NCBI GenBank assembly: GCA_963169105.1
Contig: OY720633.1
Span: forward strand, 145,783,200-145,847,199
DNA: 64,000 nucleotides
Direction: 5' to 3'
From: Ceriagrion tenellum
Taxonomy: Eukaryota > Arthropoda > Insecta > Odonata > Coenagrionidae
Shown: piece after piece, positions 1-13,062 of the stretch
How positions within the stretch are numbered: the stretch's first letter is position 1
How the letters are laid out: the number at the start of each line of letters is the position of its first letter
Position numbers and translations under genes: made by a program
Notes under the pieces: model-generated
What the model saw: the letters and a program-made list of their open reading frames with translations, nothing else
Told to the model about the DNA's origin: nothing
Database searches by the model: none

Positions 1-3000
1 TTTAATTGCGAAAAATTGTTTTGAAAATGACATATATACATCACATGCCAATAGCGCACTGCATCGATTTTTGCGGTGTTTTCGATTTGGACAGCATAAT
101 ACACTCCAGCATATCCCCAAGCGATACATTATGTAGCTCAATGGTCAATATTACAATACAATAACTCACAAATATCAAATATCACTTTCGTAGCATCTCA
201 ATATCAAACAACTTTACCGACCTGCCCCGCCCGGGAAATTTGAAATTCGCGAACGACCCCGACCTTTGACACTTAAAAGATATCCCCATTTATAATCCGC
301 GTTTCCGCATCAACATTGTTACGGCTCGATCCCTCGATTCATACGTTTTCCGACCTTCATCTTTTTTTTCTTCTTCCCCTCTCCGTTTCCATTCGGCGTG
401 GCCAGTAATGATGGAAGAGATTTTTTCCCGCGCGTCGTTAACTGTGCGGATCCCTCTTTTTTTCCGTCCATTTTATTTTTACCACGGCCGGTGTTTTATG
501 GGAGATCTTCTTCTTTTTTTAAAGCTGGAATTATTTCACCGAGCAGGGCGTCGGCGCCATCGTCAGATGATAGGGATGATGATGTAAGCGTGCGTATCAG
601 AGATCTCGCGTTTTTAAGGGGGTACGCAGAAGATAGCTCCATCCCTCACCCTCCACAGGGGCCCTATAAATCTTACTGCTTTGAAAGCGTAGTTTAATAG
701 GTTATATTACGCAATTAAACATCCGGATAAAAGGTTTCCGCGGCTCCTTTGGAAAGAAGACCCGGAGTAAGGGTTTCGAGGTGCAACAAGCGGAGGGGAT
801 GAACTTAATGAGGTCACGCACAGACAATCAAAGAGCTCGACTTGCAAAACGGCCGGACAAAAAAAGGATCGAACCCGAGTGGACACAAATCCTAATGCAT
901 AAGGTACGCCCGGGAGCTTGGTAGACAAATGCAACAGCAGCGGCGCAAACCCACGGCTCCATCGGTCCCTCACTAATGACCGTGGTGTTAATACAGGCAA
1001 CATGTCCAGTGCCACAGATGCCATTGGCAAAGATCCACATCAATGCGTCCGTTCAAGAGACTTCCCCCAAATTGTTACCACGCATCGAAAAGAAGATTAA
1101 TTGGAGAGGTGCTGCAATAGAAATTCTTCGGCTAGCTATAGATGTACAGGTCCACTTGTTAAACATGAATACAATTCAGCAAGATAGAAATTATGTATTG
1201 AAAGATATCTTAAATAGATGACTTAGAGGAAGAAAAATTCAGAAATCAACTTTGGAAGGCTCCTCATATTCCCGTTCCCGGTTTCGTCAAATGAAAATGT
1301 TTAGAGGAATTTCACAATTTTGATTTCGTCACCCTCTATACCTAAGCGACAGTGGTCACGACTTTGAAGTAAGTTCCATTATGGTATTGAAAAACGACAG
1401 AATATTCTCGAAAAGCACAATTTAGCAGTTGAAAAACTAAAAGATCTCAAAACAAGAATCGGGCCTCTCATTTCCCTGTGGTAAAAAAAGTCGATTATTT
1501 TCACAGTAAAAGAATTAAAGCAACTCGACCCATTTTATACTTGAGCACTTCCACGTAAAAAGTACGTATCCATAATCTCCATTTTTATTTATGTAATACG
1601 CTGAAATATGAATAAATTGAAATTGAATAGTAGACAGATAATTAAACAAATATTCTTGAATTAGCTGCCTAAGAAGTGAAAGGTACGGCTCAAGACTTCT
1701 CGTGTGAAGAAATACCGCCTAATCACTAATAAAGAAATGGAAAACACGATGAAAAAATCAAATACTAGCGAAAGCAAATTAAAATTAGTTCCAGAACAAG
1801 TACTTCTTATAAAGGTTTCATCCAAAATACGAAATGAACATCGAATGTTCAAGTATAACAACAGACAACGAGTTGAAAACGAATACGTTTGAACTTATAA
1901 CTGGTACCTGCGCAAAACAATTCCGTACAATAACCATCGCGTCAAACCACATGAAAAGGTCATGAAGAGCATCCCTCACCAAATAGTCTTATTGAGCATT
2001 TAGATAAGTAACTGAAGAAAAAATGAGAGATTGGACTCACTTATTCAGCAAGGCGAGATAAATGTGAAACATAAATTGTTCAGCTTTCCGCATCCTCAGC
2101 ATTTAGAAAACGAAGGGAAAGTTTTTTTCACTCACTTCCCCAAAAATTAAGATTAAACGAACCATCAGTTTACAAAGTGAACCGTGACTTTGCAATAAGC
2201 TTCCGCTCAGTTTTGCTGAAAAAAAAATAGCCGAAATAATTACGCCATTCATTCCAGGGGCATATTCTGGGGTTAGACTACATTACGAAGAAAAATGGAA
2301 TTTTGAGACATTCCCATGGAAACGGCTGGGAGATGACGTCATCAACGGTCGAATCGCTTCCAACTATTCCTCTTTCCGGCAGGGAGCCAAAAAAATTGTT
2401 CGACTTCTGAAATCCTTCGACTTCATAGAAACATTTACCGGATTCTGCTTCTGTTATTCTTTTACTATTTTCATGGGATTCCCAACAGCAAATGTACTTC
2501 CGCCCTCACAACCGATTCATCGAGAAAGCAACTTGTAATAAAGGAATATAAGTTAACGATAGAAAGATTACAAGCGAACTAATATAACGATAAAACGTTT
2601 TAAATGTTCATACAGATTTTTCTCTAGAAAACTTAGAGAAGAATAAAACTCGGTAAACACGTTCATAAGGGTGCTGTATTCTGTAGTGCAAACTTAGTCA
2701 ATGATGGAGAAATGTGAGATAAGGAAATTTCTATACCTTCGAAAAGAAGATTTATCGGGATATCGGAGTAATCACTTCCATTTGAGTCACATAGACGTTT
2801 GGAGGTTAACTGACACCTAGTGACACTTTCAGTTAAGTTTATAATGGCATACTTAAAAACACCAACGTTTCACGGCAACAAAAAACACGAAAAAGACAAT
2901 ATCACATAGTCGCACCTACGCAGAATTAGTCTTAAATCATAGAAATATTATTGAGTAATGTACCAAAAAATTACGCCATAATATGACTGAGATGTTCGGA

Positions 3001-4276
3001 GACTGCGAAATTTATCGCAAAATACACTAAAAGACATTAAGATCTAAAAGTTGCGGTGGATACGTGGAATTATAAAATGTAATGACAACATCGAAGTGCG
3101 AGCACATCAGAAAGCGATAGAAATTCATCAATTCAGAGCTGTTCCCAAATGGAGTTTCAAATAGAGCACGTGAGAAAGGCAGAATATACCTCTAAATGAA
3201 AATCATTCAGTAGGCCAAGAAAAAAATTCTTACTGGGGATAAAAAGACAATAACATAAAGAGAAATCACTATGGAAGCACGAATAAACAATAACAGTATT
3301 CGAATATTCTAAAAGTAATAACAATATTTTTTAGTATCGCTTCAAAAAAAGGACATTTCCTGACCAACTAACACGTTCTTTAACTCTGAGTCTAGATAGT
3401 ATTGTAATAAACGTGACATTTTGAGGCAATGATCCTTTTATTAAGCAATTCTTCACTAAAACTGGATTTTTAAATTAGTATGCAGAGCGGAGCCAAAGGG
3501 TTAAACCGTGATATTTCGGATTTCGCTGTAACATTTGAACAAATGGCTTGGTACTTCTCCGCCGATGATACTTGCACACATGTGCATTAAAAATCACACC
3601 ATCCTATTCGGCAAAATGAAACGAAAGTAAGTTTGCAAACAGGTTTCCTCAATTACAGTTGATCTGGGTATATAATCCCGGCTTCCCCAAAGCACAGTTT
3701 TCAGAAACAGTCCACACATAACTTATGCCATTAAAAATACGAACAACTCTAATTTTCATTTTCCTCATATAACTCGTTAAACTATTTAGTATGAGATAAT
3801 ACAGGCTCTTATTAGTCATTACAGAGAATCTTACTTTTTTAAATAACCAAACACAGCCGTTAAAGAACATAACATTTATAACTATTGACATTGCTGGCGA
3901 CGAAAAAACAGTTTTCCAATAAAAATAGTTCTGCGGAAACGATTTTTACGTGGAAAACATTTAAAATTTTTATTGGTTCTTAAGGAGCCGTTTGACCAAA
4001 CGAGATCCATGCTTTGCAAGTTGTTAAAAGTAATATTTATGCCCTAATCTTTCTATATTTACTTTAACCTCTAAATATTGATTTATTTGTTCAATATCCT
4101 CGAGTAAAACTAATCAAGGATGAATATCCTCAATGAAGAGGAAAAAACGCGTTACTGCAGCGTTTATGCCAGTACGAGATAATTTTACTCCTATTCACTC
4201 AATTTAACCCGCTTCACAGGGTTAATGCCTCAAGATCGAGTGGAAAATTGTGCGTCTCTCATGGCATGTAAATTTT
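1..4276. other. AT-rich unique DNA, no gene seen
   Basis: I see no coding region, RNA gene or repeat I can support here. A moderately CpG-bearing patch lies at about 200-1100, including a 99-codon open frame from 398 that is low in sequence complexity and resembles no family I know. The rest is AT-rich with stops in all frames. A tRNA A-box-like string near 130 has no matching B box and was rejected. Confidence 0.6.
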
Positions 4277-4289
4277 CCGTAGTCTTCCT

Positions 4290-4771
4290 CCGATCATCAT
4301 CATTTGTCGTTCAATCCTAAGATTGGTTGACGGCAGCCCTCCATCCTTCCCTATCTAAGGCTAGTTCCTTTACCTCCTCGTAGCTCTTCCTGTGAACTTT
4401 CCTCTTCACTTGATCAATGAGCTTCTTCCTCGGTCTTCTTCTGGGGACTTTACCTCTATTTTACCTTCAATTATGTTATTTAAAAACACATTGTGCCTCA
4501 GGATGTGTCCAAACCATCTGGTTTTCTTCTGAATAGTGTTCCATCTGGTCATCTCGACATCCACGCTTCCGTAAACTTCATTATTACTAATTTTTCCATC
4601 CATTATATCACCAGCATCATTCTCCAGTGCCAGGTTTTAAAGGCTTCTAGTTTTTTCTGGTCCGCTTTTCCAATGGTCCATGCTTTCGATCCATAGAGTG
4701 CCACGCTCCACACATATTCTATTTCCTAATTTGTTTACAACATTTTCCCTAGTATTCCTAAAGTAAATCGT
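4290..4771 (-). mobile_element. LINE 3' fragment (reverse transcriptase C-terminal tail)
   Basis: This is a 5'-truncated non-LTR retrotransposon on the minus strand. Read in reverse, conceptual frames give VWSVALYGSKAWTIGKADQ, then RWFGHILRHN and NNIIEGKIE, then after a one-base frame break a basic tail containing RKVHRKSYEEVKELALDRE and ending in VNQS. This order is the usual tail of insect LINE polymerases downstream of the catalytic domain. An in-frame TAG at 4317-4319 replaces the TCG serine codon of the sister copy at 13074. The 3' end carries ATG repeats (4290-4301). Similar 13-bp strings, CCGTAGTCTTCCT at 4277-4289 and CCGCAGTCTTCCT at 4772-4784, flank the fragment with one mismatch and are a likely target-site duplication. 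The copy is dead: it is frameshifted and lacks the endonuclease and catalytic domains. The clade (RTE, Jockey or other) is not resolved. Confidence 0.85.
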
Positions 4772-4784
4772 CCGCAGTCTTCCT

Positions 4785-6279
4785 TCAATCCCGGGTGAAA
4801 ATAAGAGGAGCATTAACGGTACTAGGACACAAAAATAGCATAACTTCAATTAAAAAATTTACTTATTAAATCTCGAATGAGTACTTGCGATCATAGCCTA
4901 TGGAATAAGAGAATACAGTGTTGACTCTCTAATCATTAACGTTGGAATAATCAATTTTCAAGCTTTCAATCGTCAGTTCAAAGTCTTGCCTGCGCATTGA
5001 GGTCATGACCTCGTCCTTGAAAGAAATGAGAAGAAAAAACATAAGGAACGGCATGGATAAGAGACTCAAATGCGGAATAAGAGATTTATATTTACAGCAA
5101 AATGGATGCGATATCAACATCAAATTACTAAAAAAAACCTCCTGAAAAGTAAATATGTAAAACATGTACTAAGTGTCTCGCATTAAAAAAATGGGACAAA
5201 AGAACTATGGAAGGATTGCTTGTATATTCTACCAACTGCGGTGCGAAATAACCGGCCATTGAAAAATGGACCCAAGAAAAGGACCTTCTCAAAATGGGGC
5301 TGAGGATTACAAACGCAGCTCAAACGAACCGATTTTAAGTAATTAAGGTCTACGGAAAAGATATATCTTACGCAAAAGCAAAAAATATTACGAGAAAAGA
5401 GTGTTTTCCTAATGTTTATCATACTGTTGCACGCCAATTTGGGACTTGCATTGAATTGCTTTTATTAGTTCCAGGACTTATATATTTTTAACCTTTCATA
5501 ACGTAATATAACGGTCAGGATACATTAATGTAATATGAAAATACAATTTATGGCATAGCAGCAGAAACGGGAAAATCAGTTAGGTATATTTTCAGTCATT
5601 TACAGTGTTTTCACATTAGTGGCTATAACTATGCAGATTAACTCCAGATACGGAAGAATCTACACTAACTGAGAAAGCTATATCTGAGCGAATGCATCAT
5701 TCCTCCAGGACTTGAGCTTGACCTACAGCAATCGCAAATGATATAAACAAGACAAACCCCAAAGAAAACAGAAATAAAAATTTGTATCGATTGCTGCATA
5801 TTCAGTTTTTTTTCAGTCCCGCTCATTTCAACACTGACGATCTAAAAGACGATATTGTATCATGATGATCCGAGTTTACCATGTCAACTGATAGTCATTT
5901 AGTTAACCATGCCAGTTACTCAAATACAATAAATAATTTATAGTTTGACTACAAGTTTGATAGCCGTTAGGCCGGAGATTTATTAGCGACGAATCTTTTC
6001 AGACTTGCTTGACACATAGGTGTACTACCGAGGCGGGATATTATTCTCGCCAGAACGCTAGCCAAAAGTTACATGCCGCCTCATCGGCATAACCCTTAAT
6101 TGCTCACTAACTTCTTGAAGGTCGTATATCATAAGCAAAAAATCATTTAAAAAGGTAATTGTCATCACTGTCCGAGAAAATAATGGCCAAATTACTAATA
6201 ATAATCCCTCGCCGTGACGTTAGCAATTGGGCTATTCAGACGTTCCATAAGCTATTAACCATTTAATATCAAAAAGAGA
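4785..6279. other. AT-rich unique DNA
   Basis: No gene or clear repeat is visible. The short open frames on both strands are isolated and unlike known proteins. A small imperfect hairpin (GGCGGGA / TCTCGCC) lies at about 6033-6052 and could be chance. Confidence 0.55.
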
Positions 6280-6350
6280 ATGGTATGGTAGCATAACTGG
6301 CTGATTCACCAAACCGCCAATAGGGACATCCGGGTTCGAATTATGGTCCA
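6280..6350 (+). mobile_element. tRNA-derived SINE head
   Basis: A pol III type 2 promoter is visible: an A-box-like GGTAGCATAACTGG at 6287-6300 and a B box GGGTTCGAATT at 6332-6342, spaced about as in a tRNA gene. The right-hand stem of a tRNA is not preserved and there is no clean acceptor fold, so this is a SINE 5' head or tRNA pseudogene rather than a working tRNA. The 3' body of the SINE is not delimited; sequence after 6350 is unique to my eye. Transcription, if any, would run rightward. Confidence 0.6.
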
Positions 6351-7860
6351 ATCAAATGATCATTTCATGACAAGTGTCCTCAACTGGGTGCCGTAACTAT
6401 GTATTCTTGTGTGTGACTTCGCAATTCATTTTTTTTCTGCCCGTGACGCGGAAATGCGTCGGAATGGCAAGTCGCGTCGAGGAGGAAGAAATTAAAACTG
6501 AGAAAGGACTCAATATTTCCTCACAACACCCGGATCGAAGAGGCGTCCGTTATCTAAGTCTACTCTTTCCCGAGTTATCTAATTTCCGGAAGGCGTTACG
6601 CAAAGTCTTGAGGCGCGTCATTCCGTTCTAGCTCGCCGGGTCCTCCCCGACTGGACTCCGCCTTCAGCCTCCTTCCCTCTTCCCCCGCGGTTATACATCT
6701 CCTATCCCGTCCTCTCCCCACCACCGCCTTTGAGTTGATGAGATTAGACGGAGATGAATGAGTTGCTGACAGGCGGATAATCCGAAGGAGATTAGGGGAC
6801 TGGTTTTGCCTCACAAAGCTGCCTCGACCTTCATTAAAACTGTATCAAGTCTGCCAGTTCGTTGATGATTTAATTTTGGACGGATTAGACACGGCCAATA
6901 ACGATGTTTTCACGCATCGAAATGCAATAGGAAGGGTTGGGCTGCTTTTTTAAGTGACAAAAGATTCCACAAAAATCCTTCCAACCTATCAACTTGTTTC
7001 ATCCCCCTACCTCGACCACTATTCAATAGTTTCGGTGAAATTTTACTCAATCCGTGGACTCGATTTATCTACGCCCCTGACAAGCGTCTCAGAATTCCTT
7101 CTCGGTTCTTAATTCTAACATTATCATTGGGGCTCTAAGTTGAGCATTACTGAAATAATGTAGACATTATAGTTAGAGCGCTCCTTTAAAGTCATAGCCT
7201 CCGTAAAAAAATATTTATTCGAGGAAAAATACAATAATAGGCAACGATGATCTTTATAAACCTCAAATACAATACTTGAAATTTAATATGAGATTCACCA
7301 TAAATATAGCTGAATTAAAAGCAATAGGCATACATATATAATTTGTATCCCCATAGAAGGTAACAGTAAAATTGGAATAAAATACAATTACACTGTCGCT
7401 GTTGTAGCTATGCCTGCCTCTAGAATCAATCATCCACAGTCAGAATATGAATGATAAAATAAACTACCAAACACATTGTATGGGAATGAATTAATCAACC
7501 TGCAGAATAATTACTAAGGAAAGAGGTCATGCTCTTATAATGCATTAAAATTGTCCGGTTGAAAAGTTAGTACAAAATTAGTTTATAGAAATCTTTTTCG
7601 ACGACATGAGCTCCATGTGACCGAATAGTCTTTGACGGCACAATGCTTTTCGTCCCATGCATGAAAGAGATTCCATGGCAAATAGCTAGGCAACAAAGTC
7701 GACGGTAACATTCAAATCCAACCGATGGGATGTCGGAGCAGGACCGTGCTGCGCAGAGGACTACCAGGCTTGAGATGAGATTGTTTCTGTCCCATTTATT
7801 GATCAGACATCCAATCCGTCCGCCGAAAAAGCAAGTATTTTCCATTAAAATATCAGAGGA
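6351..7860. other. Unique DNA with a minor GC-richer patch
   Basis: A patch at about 6440-6790 is richer in CpG and C/T than its surroundings, and the remainder is AT-rich. No coding region or repeat can be supported. The string CGCCCCTG near 7073 resembles a hAT terminus but has no partner end nearby. Confidence 0.5.
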
Positions 7861-8071
7861 AATGTCTATGTCAGCAGTGCTAAGGGTGTTCAGTCCTAAA
7901 GAAGGTAAAATGAGTTGTCATCTCAGGCATGTTAGATTAATGAAGAGCTACTGGATGGTAGAAAGTTTTCTGTGCTATCCAGTAACTCTACATTTTTCTA
8001 ACATGCCTGAGATGATACTCATTTGAGCCCCTTTAGGACTTAATACTCTTTACACAGCTAACACAGATATT
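7861..8071. mobile_element. Hairpin MITE, 211 bp
   Basis: Two arms, 7861-7956 and 7977-8071, are inverted copies of each other at roughly 78% identity by eye, separated by about 20 bp. The best-kept inner block is CTCAGGCATGTTAG on the left and CTAACATGCCTGAG on the right, and GTCCTAAA / TTTAGGAC sits further out. Almost the whole element is self-complementary, as expected for a foldback-type MITE. No target-site duplication is convincing and no coding capacity exists. A transcript crossing it would fold into a long imperfect hairpin. Confidence 0.75.
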
Positions 8072-8739
8072 GAATTTTTTTCCTCTATTTGAACCCTTAA
8101 TCGTCATAAATTCAAAATAAAAATATATGAAGGCTTAAATTATCAGTCATAAGAATGAATAATACCATGAGGACTCTTATCATTCTCTTCCCATTGTATG
8201 GTTATGTCATGTCAATAATTGTCTGATTACATACCAGCCGCGAATTGACGGAATGCAAGAAATATAGGCGATATACAACAATCATGATAGGTATTACCTG
8301 ATGGACATATTTTATTATTTTTCATTCTTTTAAGGGTTCTAACTTTTTAAAATTATATCCTACTTCAAGACCACAAAAAGCTTTGCATTTTTCGGAAAAA
8401 GCGACTAAATTCAGTATACAGTGCATAAAAACTGCATTACGGTGATAGTGACGAATAAATTGAAATACACTAGGAAGAATTCTGTCTTTTCCAAAATAGA
8501 AAAGGATTCCGTAAACCAAATACTCAATCGCCCGAAGCAGCATTACTTTTTTTAGAAGACAATTCCTGAAACCCAAAACCAAGGTTTCAATATCCAATTT
8601 TCCTACATCTCTAATTCACTTAAGAAAATACGGATTCACTCCAAGTTCATTGGACTCCAAATATTTAACCCGGAAAATATGGATTCCCCCGAGTAACCAA
8701 CGCATTCTTCCAGAGAAAAAATAGCCCGGGGAGAACGCA
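8072..8739. other. AT-rich unique DNA
   Basis: No gene, repeat or RNA is recognisable in this stretch. Confidence 0.55.
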
Positions 8740-9480
8740 AAAGACAAAAGGCATCAAGGACAAGAGACGGAAGTCGCCCCAACAAGGCGTACGTTTCCGA
8801 ATTCAGAACCTACGCGTCGGCTTTGATGCCCTAGGGGATGTCTACAGTGTTTGATACATGGATAGTGGGTCGCTTTTGGCACTCGCTGTGAATCAGATGC
8901 AAAGAGGAGAGAGAGAGACATCGTCCTCCCTCCCTAAGTCTTGTCTCAGGAGGAGGAGGAGGAAGAGCACAAGCGAGAACAACACTGACGACAAAGCTCA
9001 TCCGAAACTCCCGCTCGTGGCATTGAGGCTCGTCTCTCATTTCTCAGCGGGCCGAAATGTTGTCGCCCCAGCGGTCTCTCTCGCTCACTCTATATCTCTC
9101 CGATGAATTCCCAAGGGTGTCCCGCACCTCTCTCTCTCCTCTCCCGCTCCGTGCGTGGCATATCTCCGACCCTCAGCCGCAACCTCGGTATGTTTTCTTC
9201 CCACTGCATGGCGGCGTACATCCACCCAAATATACATATGTATAAGGAAGGAAGCACCCTCATCTCTCGGATTTCCAATTCCTTCGAACGCCTTCTCCGA
9301 CTAGTTTCCCTTCCGGTCCTTCCTCCCCTCCCTCTCCTCCGTCTCATATCGCCGATCTTTCGTCCATTTCCTCCGAGAGGGCCACCGCGTCCTTCTCCGC
9401 TTCATTTTCCGCCCTTGCCGGATCTTATTATACCTGCCAGACCATTTCATTTTCTTCCATCCATTCCAACGAACTGATTA
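8740..9480. promoter_or_regulatory. CpG- and pyrimidine-rich island
   Basis: This block is clearly richer in GC and CpG than its AT-rich flanks. From about 9050 the plus strand is strongly C/T-biased with many CTCTC runs; at 8905-8990 it is purine-rich with AGGAGGAGG and GAGAGAGAG strings. GAGA-type strings occur in insect promoters, so a promoter or 5' exon is possible. Overlapping open frames of 60-124 codons on both strands come from the stop-poor composition and do not look like proteins. I see no TATA box or transcript evidence, so promoter function is inference. Confidence 0.3.
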
Positions 9481-12340
9481 ACCAGCCTCGTCCGCATTAT
9501 TTTCACCAAATGACTTCAGCTCTTATATCGCCTTTTTTTGGGATAAAAATCAAAATCTCGGGTCAAAAGCATAAGAGGAGGAATACGGACAACGCAAAAT
9601 GACTGATAAAATTGACGATACTCTGTTGAGGCTATCGATAAAATAAAAGTTCAAAATTTTGAGCTAAATCGTGTGTCTCGATATAATGCACATATGAATC
9701 ATCTCGGCGAATAACTCCTCCGTAAATGTTGCTTCGAGAAGGCGAGATTTTATCTATAACTATACGACTAGAACAAACATTTATGAAAAGGAATCATAAT
9801 ATGCTCAATCCAGGTGGCCTCAGAATAAATTAAACTCACAGAACGGAACCAAGTGACATCCTTAAAAGAAGTTTGGCACGAACCAGTTGGTCCAACTTCT
9901 TTCAATAAATTTCTGAAGACATAAAAGAAACAATGCATATCTTATAATACATTCTCAACAAAACCTACCTTTAACGGTAGAATACCTAATTTAAAAAAAA
10001 ATAATAATACATTCACACAGAAACCGCAGGCTATTCTTTTTTGAAAATGTGAGACTCATCAAGCTATCACGATTTTTTATTAGAAACTGTCGAATTAAAT
10101 AATGTGACAACATTAGTAGTCATGCTGTTTATTCGCAACATGAACACCTACATTATATCTGAAAACCAACTAATACTGACAAATTTATGAACTGGAATCA
10201 TTCACAAATATAAAATATTTTATCCGATAATCATAACAATAACTCAATGCAAATTGTAAAATTCGGGTTACCGTAAAAAACGTGACAAGGATAATAACAG
10301 CGGCACTATTTTAAACTCATAGTACGATAATGAGAAATAAGAAAATGAGTTCCGAGCATTGGCACTTTAAAATCATTTAATTGCTGGATGCGAAAAGCTC
10401 ATATTAAGTTTTTTTCCTCATTTCCTTCTGGCAAATAAAATCCTGCACGTGAAAGGATCGAGTCTGCCGGTGAAGTCGAAAGGCGAGCTCCGCCGGAGGA
10501 CGAAGGGATGGGAGGTGGGTTCGAGATGTACGTTCATATGAGGAAGGCACTGGGCCGAGAGGAGAGTTATTGGCGAGCCGGGAGGAAGAGGAACGTGGAA
10601 TATTGGGAGCGAGGCGTGCGAAGATAGAACGCGAGGACCTTAAGCGACTATAAGACCCAGAGACAGGTAATCAATCGATTGGCTCAGCGACTCAAAAAAA
10701 AATCTCCTGCCACGCCAAAGAAGTTCAGACACCTACCCGACGCTCGAAAAGGTCACAGCCTCAATATCTCTGGGAAGCGCTCCCGAAATTTCCGAGAATT
10801 TTTCCCAAATTTTTTGGAGCAAGCGAATGGAGGGCTTATTCTGAACTTCATATTTTAGGACAGCGGCTCCCAGCCCGCAGTATGCGTACCCTAAGGGGCG
10901 CATGCTTGGCGGTTGGAAGATAAGTGAAAAGTGTTGAATAAAAGAGGAGGGAAGTTGGAAATATCATAGAAAATTTGCATGATAATCACTTTACCAAGGG
11001 TGCAACTTTAGGGATTGGACAACCACGGGACACGAAAATCGAAAAGAGACTGGAATCGATACTTCAGGAGTACTGTCCGGAGGGAGTTACGGGTACGGAG
11101 GAAGGTACCTTACCATATCAAAAAAGTAGTTTAGGTTCACAGGAGATAGTGCCACTATTCGCGCAATAACGTGAGAGTACGTTATGATGTGCCTGAGTAT
11201 ACTTGGCCTTAAAATATGGGACCTCAGATAAAAGCATAAAGAATATCCGCGACAATTGATGAGAGACTGCCTCCACAAAAAGACGACCACACGATAATCA
11301 AAAGAAAATAATGGGTCTAGTCCATCATGGAAAGATTCTTTCTTGATGGATTTGTATACACAGAATTCATTCTAAGAGGAAAGTAATGTCAGTAGTTCTG
11401 ACGCCAACTTTGAAAACAAATTATTTGTGAGTATTCGCTACGACTGTTTTTGGTATTGGACAAGAGTTGTAACTTAATCGAAAGGAATATTTGTCTTTTT
11501 TCTTCTTGACCAAGGGGAGATGAGTTTCGAAAAAAAGATACTAAATGGCAAGATATTATACTCTAGAAACAGGAAAAAGAAACGTAGACAAATACTTGGA
11601 TGAGCTGGGTTAACTTATGACGCACATTATAACGTAGAGGAACCTGAAATTCTTGTGAAATTTTTAACGTGAGTTTTCGAGATAAATATAATTTATTGAC
11701 ATACAACTAGCTATTTTGAAGTAGAGCCAATTTCTGATTGTTTCAATGGCGCAAATAAAGAGGTGGATATTCTCTAGCCGAATAAATAAAAGATTCATCT
11801 AAGATGTCAAGAATGGAAAAGATTCATTTATCGCAAAGTAAATTATTCCCGGAGAAAACAAATGCAAACGATTTTATTTGATGATAAAATAATGTAACTA
11901 TAATTTTTATACTTCAACAAACTGGAGATAAAACGTATTTTCTTTTGAGAGATCGCCAGGAAATCCGACGAGCAATATTTTTATCAACTTGCGGTCAGCA
12001 AAAGCGGAAACGATTGAAGCGCCAAGATGTAAATCTTGAGCTTAAGTTACAAATTAAGACGAAGGATAGAAAACTAGACATGAAGATTGATACAAAAAAC
12101 TACCAGTTTAGAATATCTTTATTCGATTTCATAATTATAAACAATTCTCACTTTAACTGCAACTTGAATTACCATAAAATATGGTCAATCAAGACCACCC
12201 AATTTACGGCAATTCAGAGTTGAGTCATAGCAAAACACGAGGCAGGTGAGCATTGAGTGATGCCTCGATCTATCGTTTTCAAGTGAGTGGGTTTTTTTTT
12301 TTACTTTTTACAACCCTGCGAACAATTCACCTTAATTTCA
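9481..12340. other. Mostly AT-rich DNA with one purine-rich CpG patch
   Basis: A short CpG- and purine-rich patch at about 10440-10660 (rich in GAGG and CGAG) sits in AT-rich DNA. No coding region is supported; a 92-codon frame from 11945 is lysine-rich and resembles nothing I know. Confidence 0.5.
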
Positions 12341-12900
12341 ACTTTCTAACACCTTCACCTTCTCTCTTCTCACTCCCCTTCCACGAGATAAACTTCCTCC
12401 GAAACGCTTTCTTCTGCGCATCCGTCTCTCACTACCTCTTGCGAGAGGTATCTTTTTGTTTTCTTGCTTACAAAACAGGCCTAATTCTGTCACTCCCAAA
12501 TCAATGCGAGAGGTTCTTAAAGAGGAAGGATCTAGAAACATGCGTAGTTGACATGCAGGAAGGACAACGGAGGAAAAGGTTCGACATATACGTGTATACG
12601 ATCGATGAGGAAAAAATACGCTTCCGTTTGCCGAGAGTGCCGAATAGGGACACAACTATAGCCATGGATACGTGCTCCTTGGAGGGATGAGGTAAAGCAG
12701 TCACGGAAATGCGTAAGAACTCATCACGGCGTGAAGCGAGGGCGAAAGGAAAAGAAGCGGAAGAAAGAACACAAATCACGTTCGCGGCAGCCGCCCTTTT
12801 CCACGACCCCTCCCGCCGGGCTCCAAATCCAACTCCACCAGCCCAGCCACACCTCCCCTACATGGCGCACGCGAAGTGACTGGGTATCGACGCCAAGTCG
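12341..12900. promoter_or_regulatory. C/T-rich then CpG-bearing block
   Basis: The plus strand is pyrimidine-rich at about 12345-12450 and then carries scattered CpGs to about 12900, with a C-rich run near 12790-12860. A 145-codon frame (12253-12690) spans part of it, but its product is a mix of hydrophobic and low-complexity stretches with no domain I recognise, so I do not call a gene. Possible regulatory or exonic sequence, with weak support. Confidence 0.2.
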
Positions 12901-13062
12901 ATATTTCTTTATCGAGATTATGAGGAGCTGATACATCAATTGCTGATAGTTATCGCAAATTGTCCATGCCCACGATTCTGTCGTCCTGACGATAAGTGCA
13001 ATACGGCTAATAATTACCGCCGATAAAATAATCGATACGATCAATAAGACCCAAAGTTCTTT

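Noticed and set aside
125..150. A-box-like TAGCTCAATGGTC
   Set aside because: No B box at tRNA distance.
860..930. B-box-like GGGTTCGATCC on the minus strand
   Set aside because: No convincing A box upstream and no tRNA fold.
7060..7080. TACGCCCCTG resembling a hAT terminus
   Set aside because: No matching CAGGGGCG end within a plausible distance.
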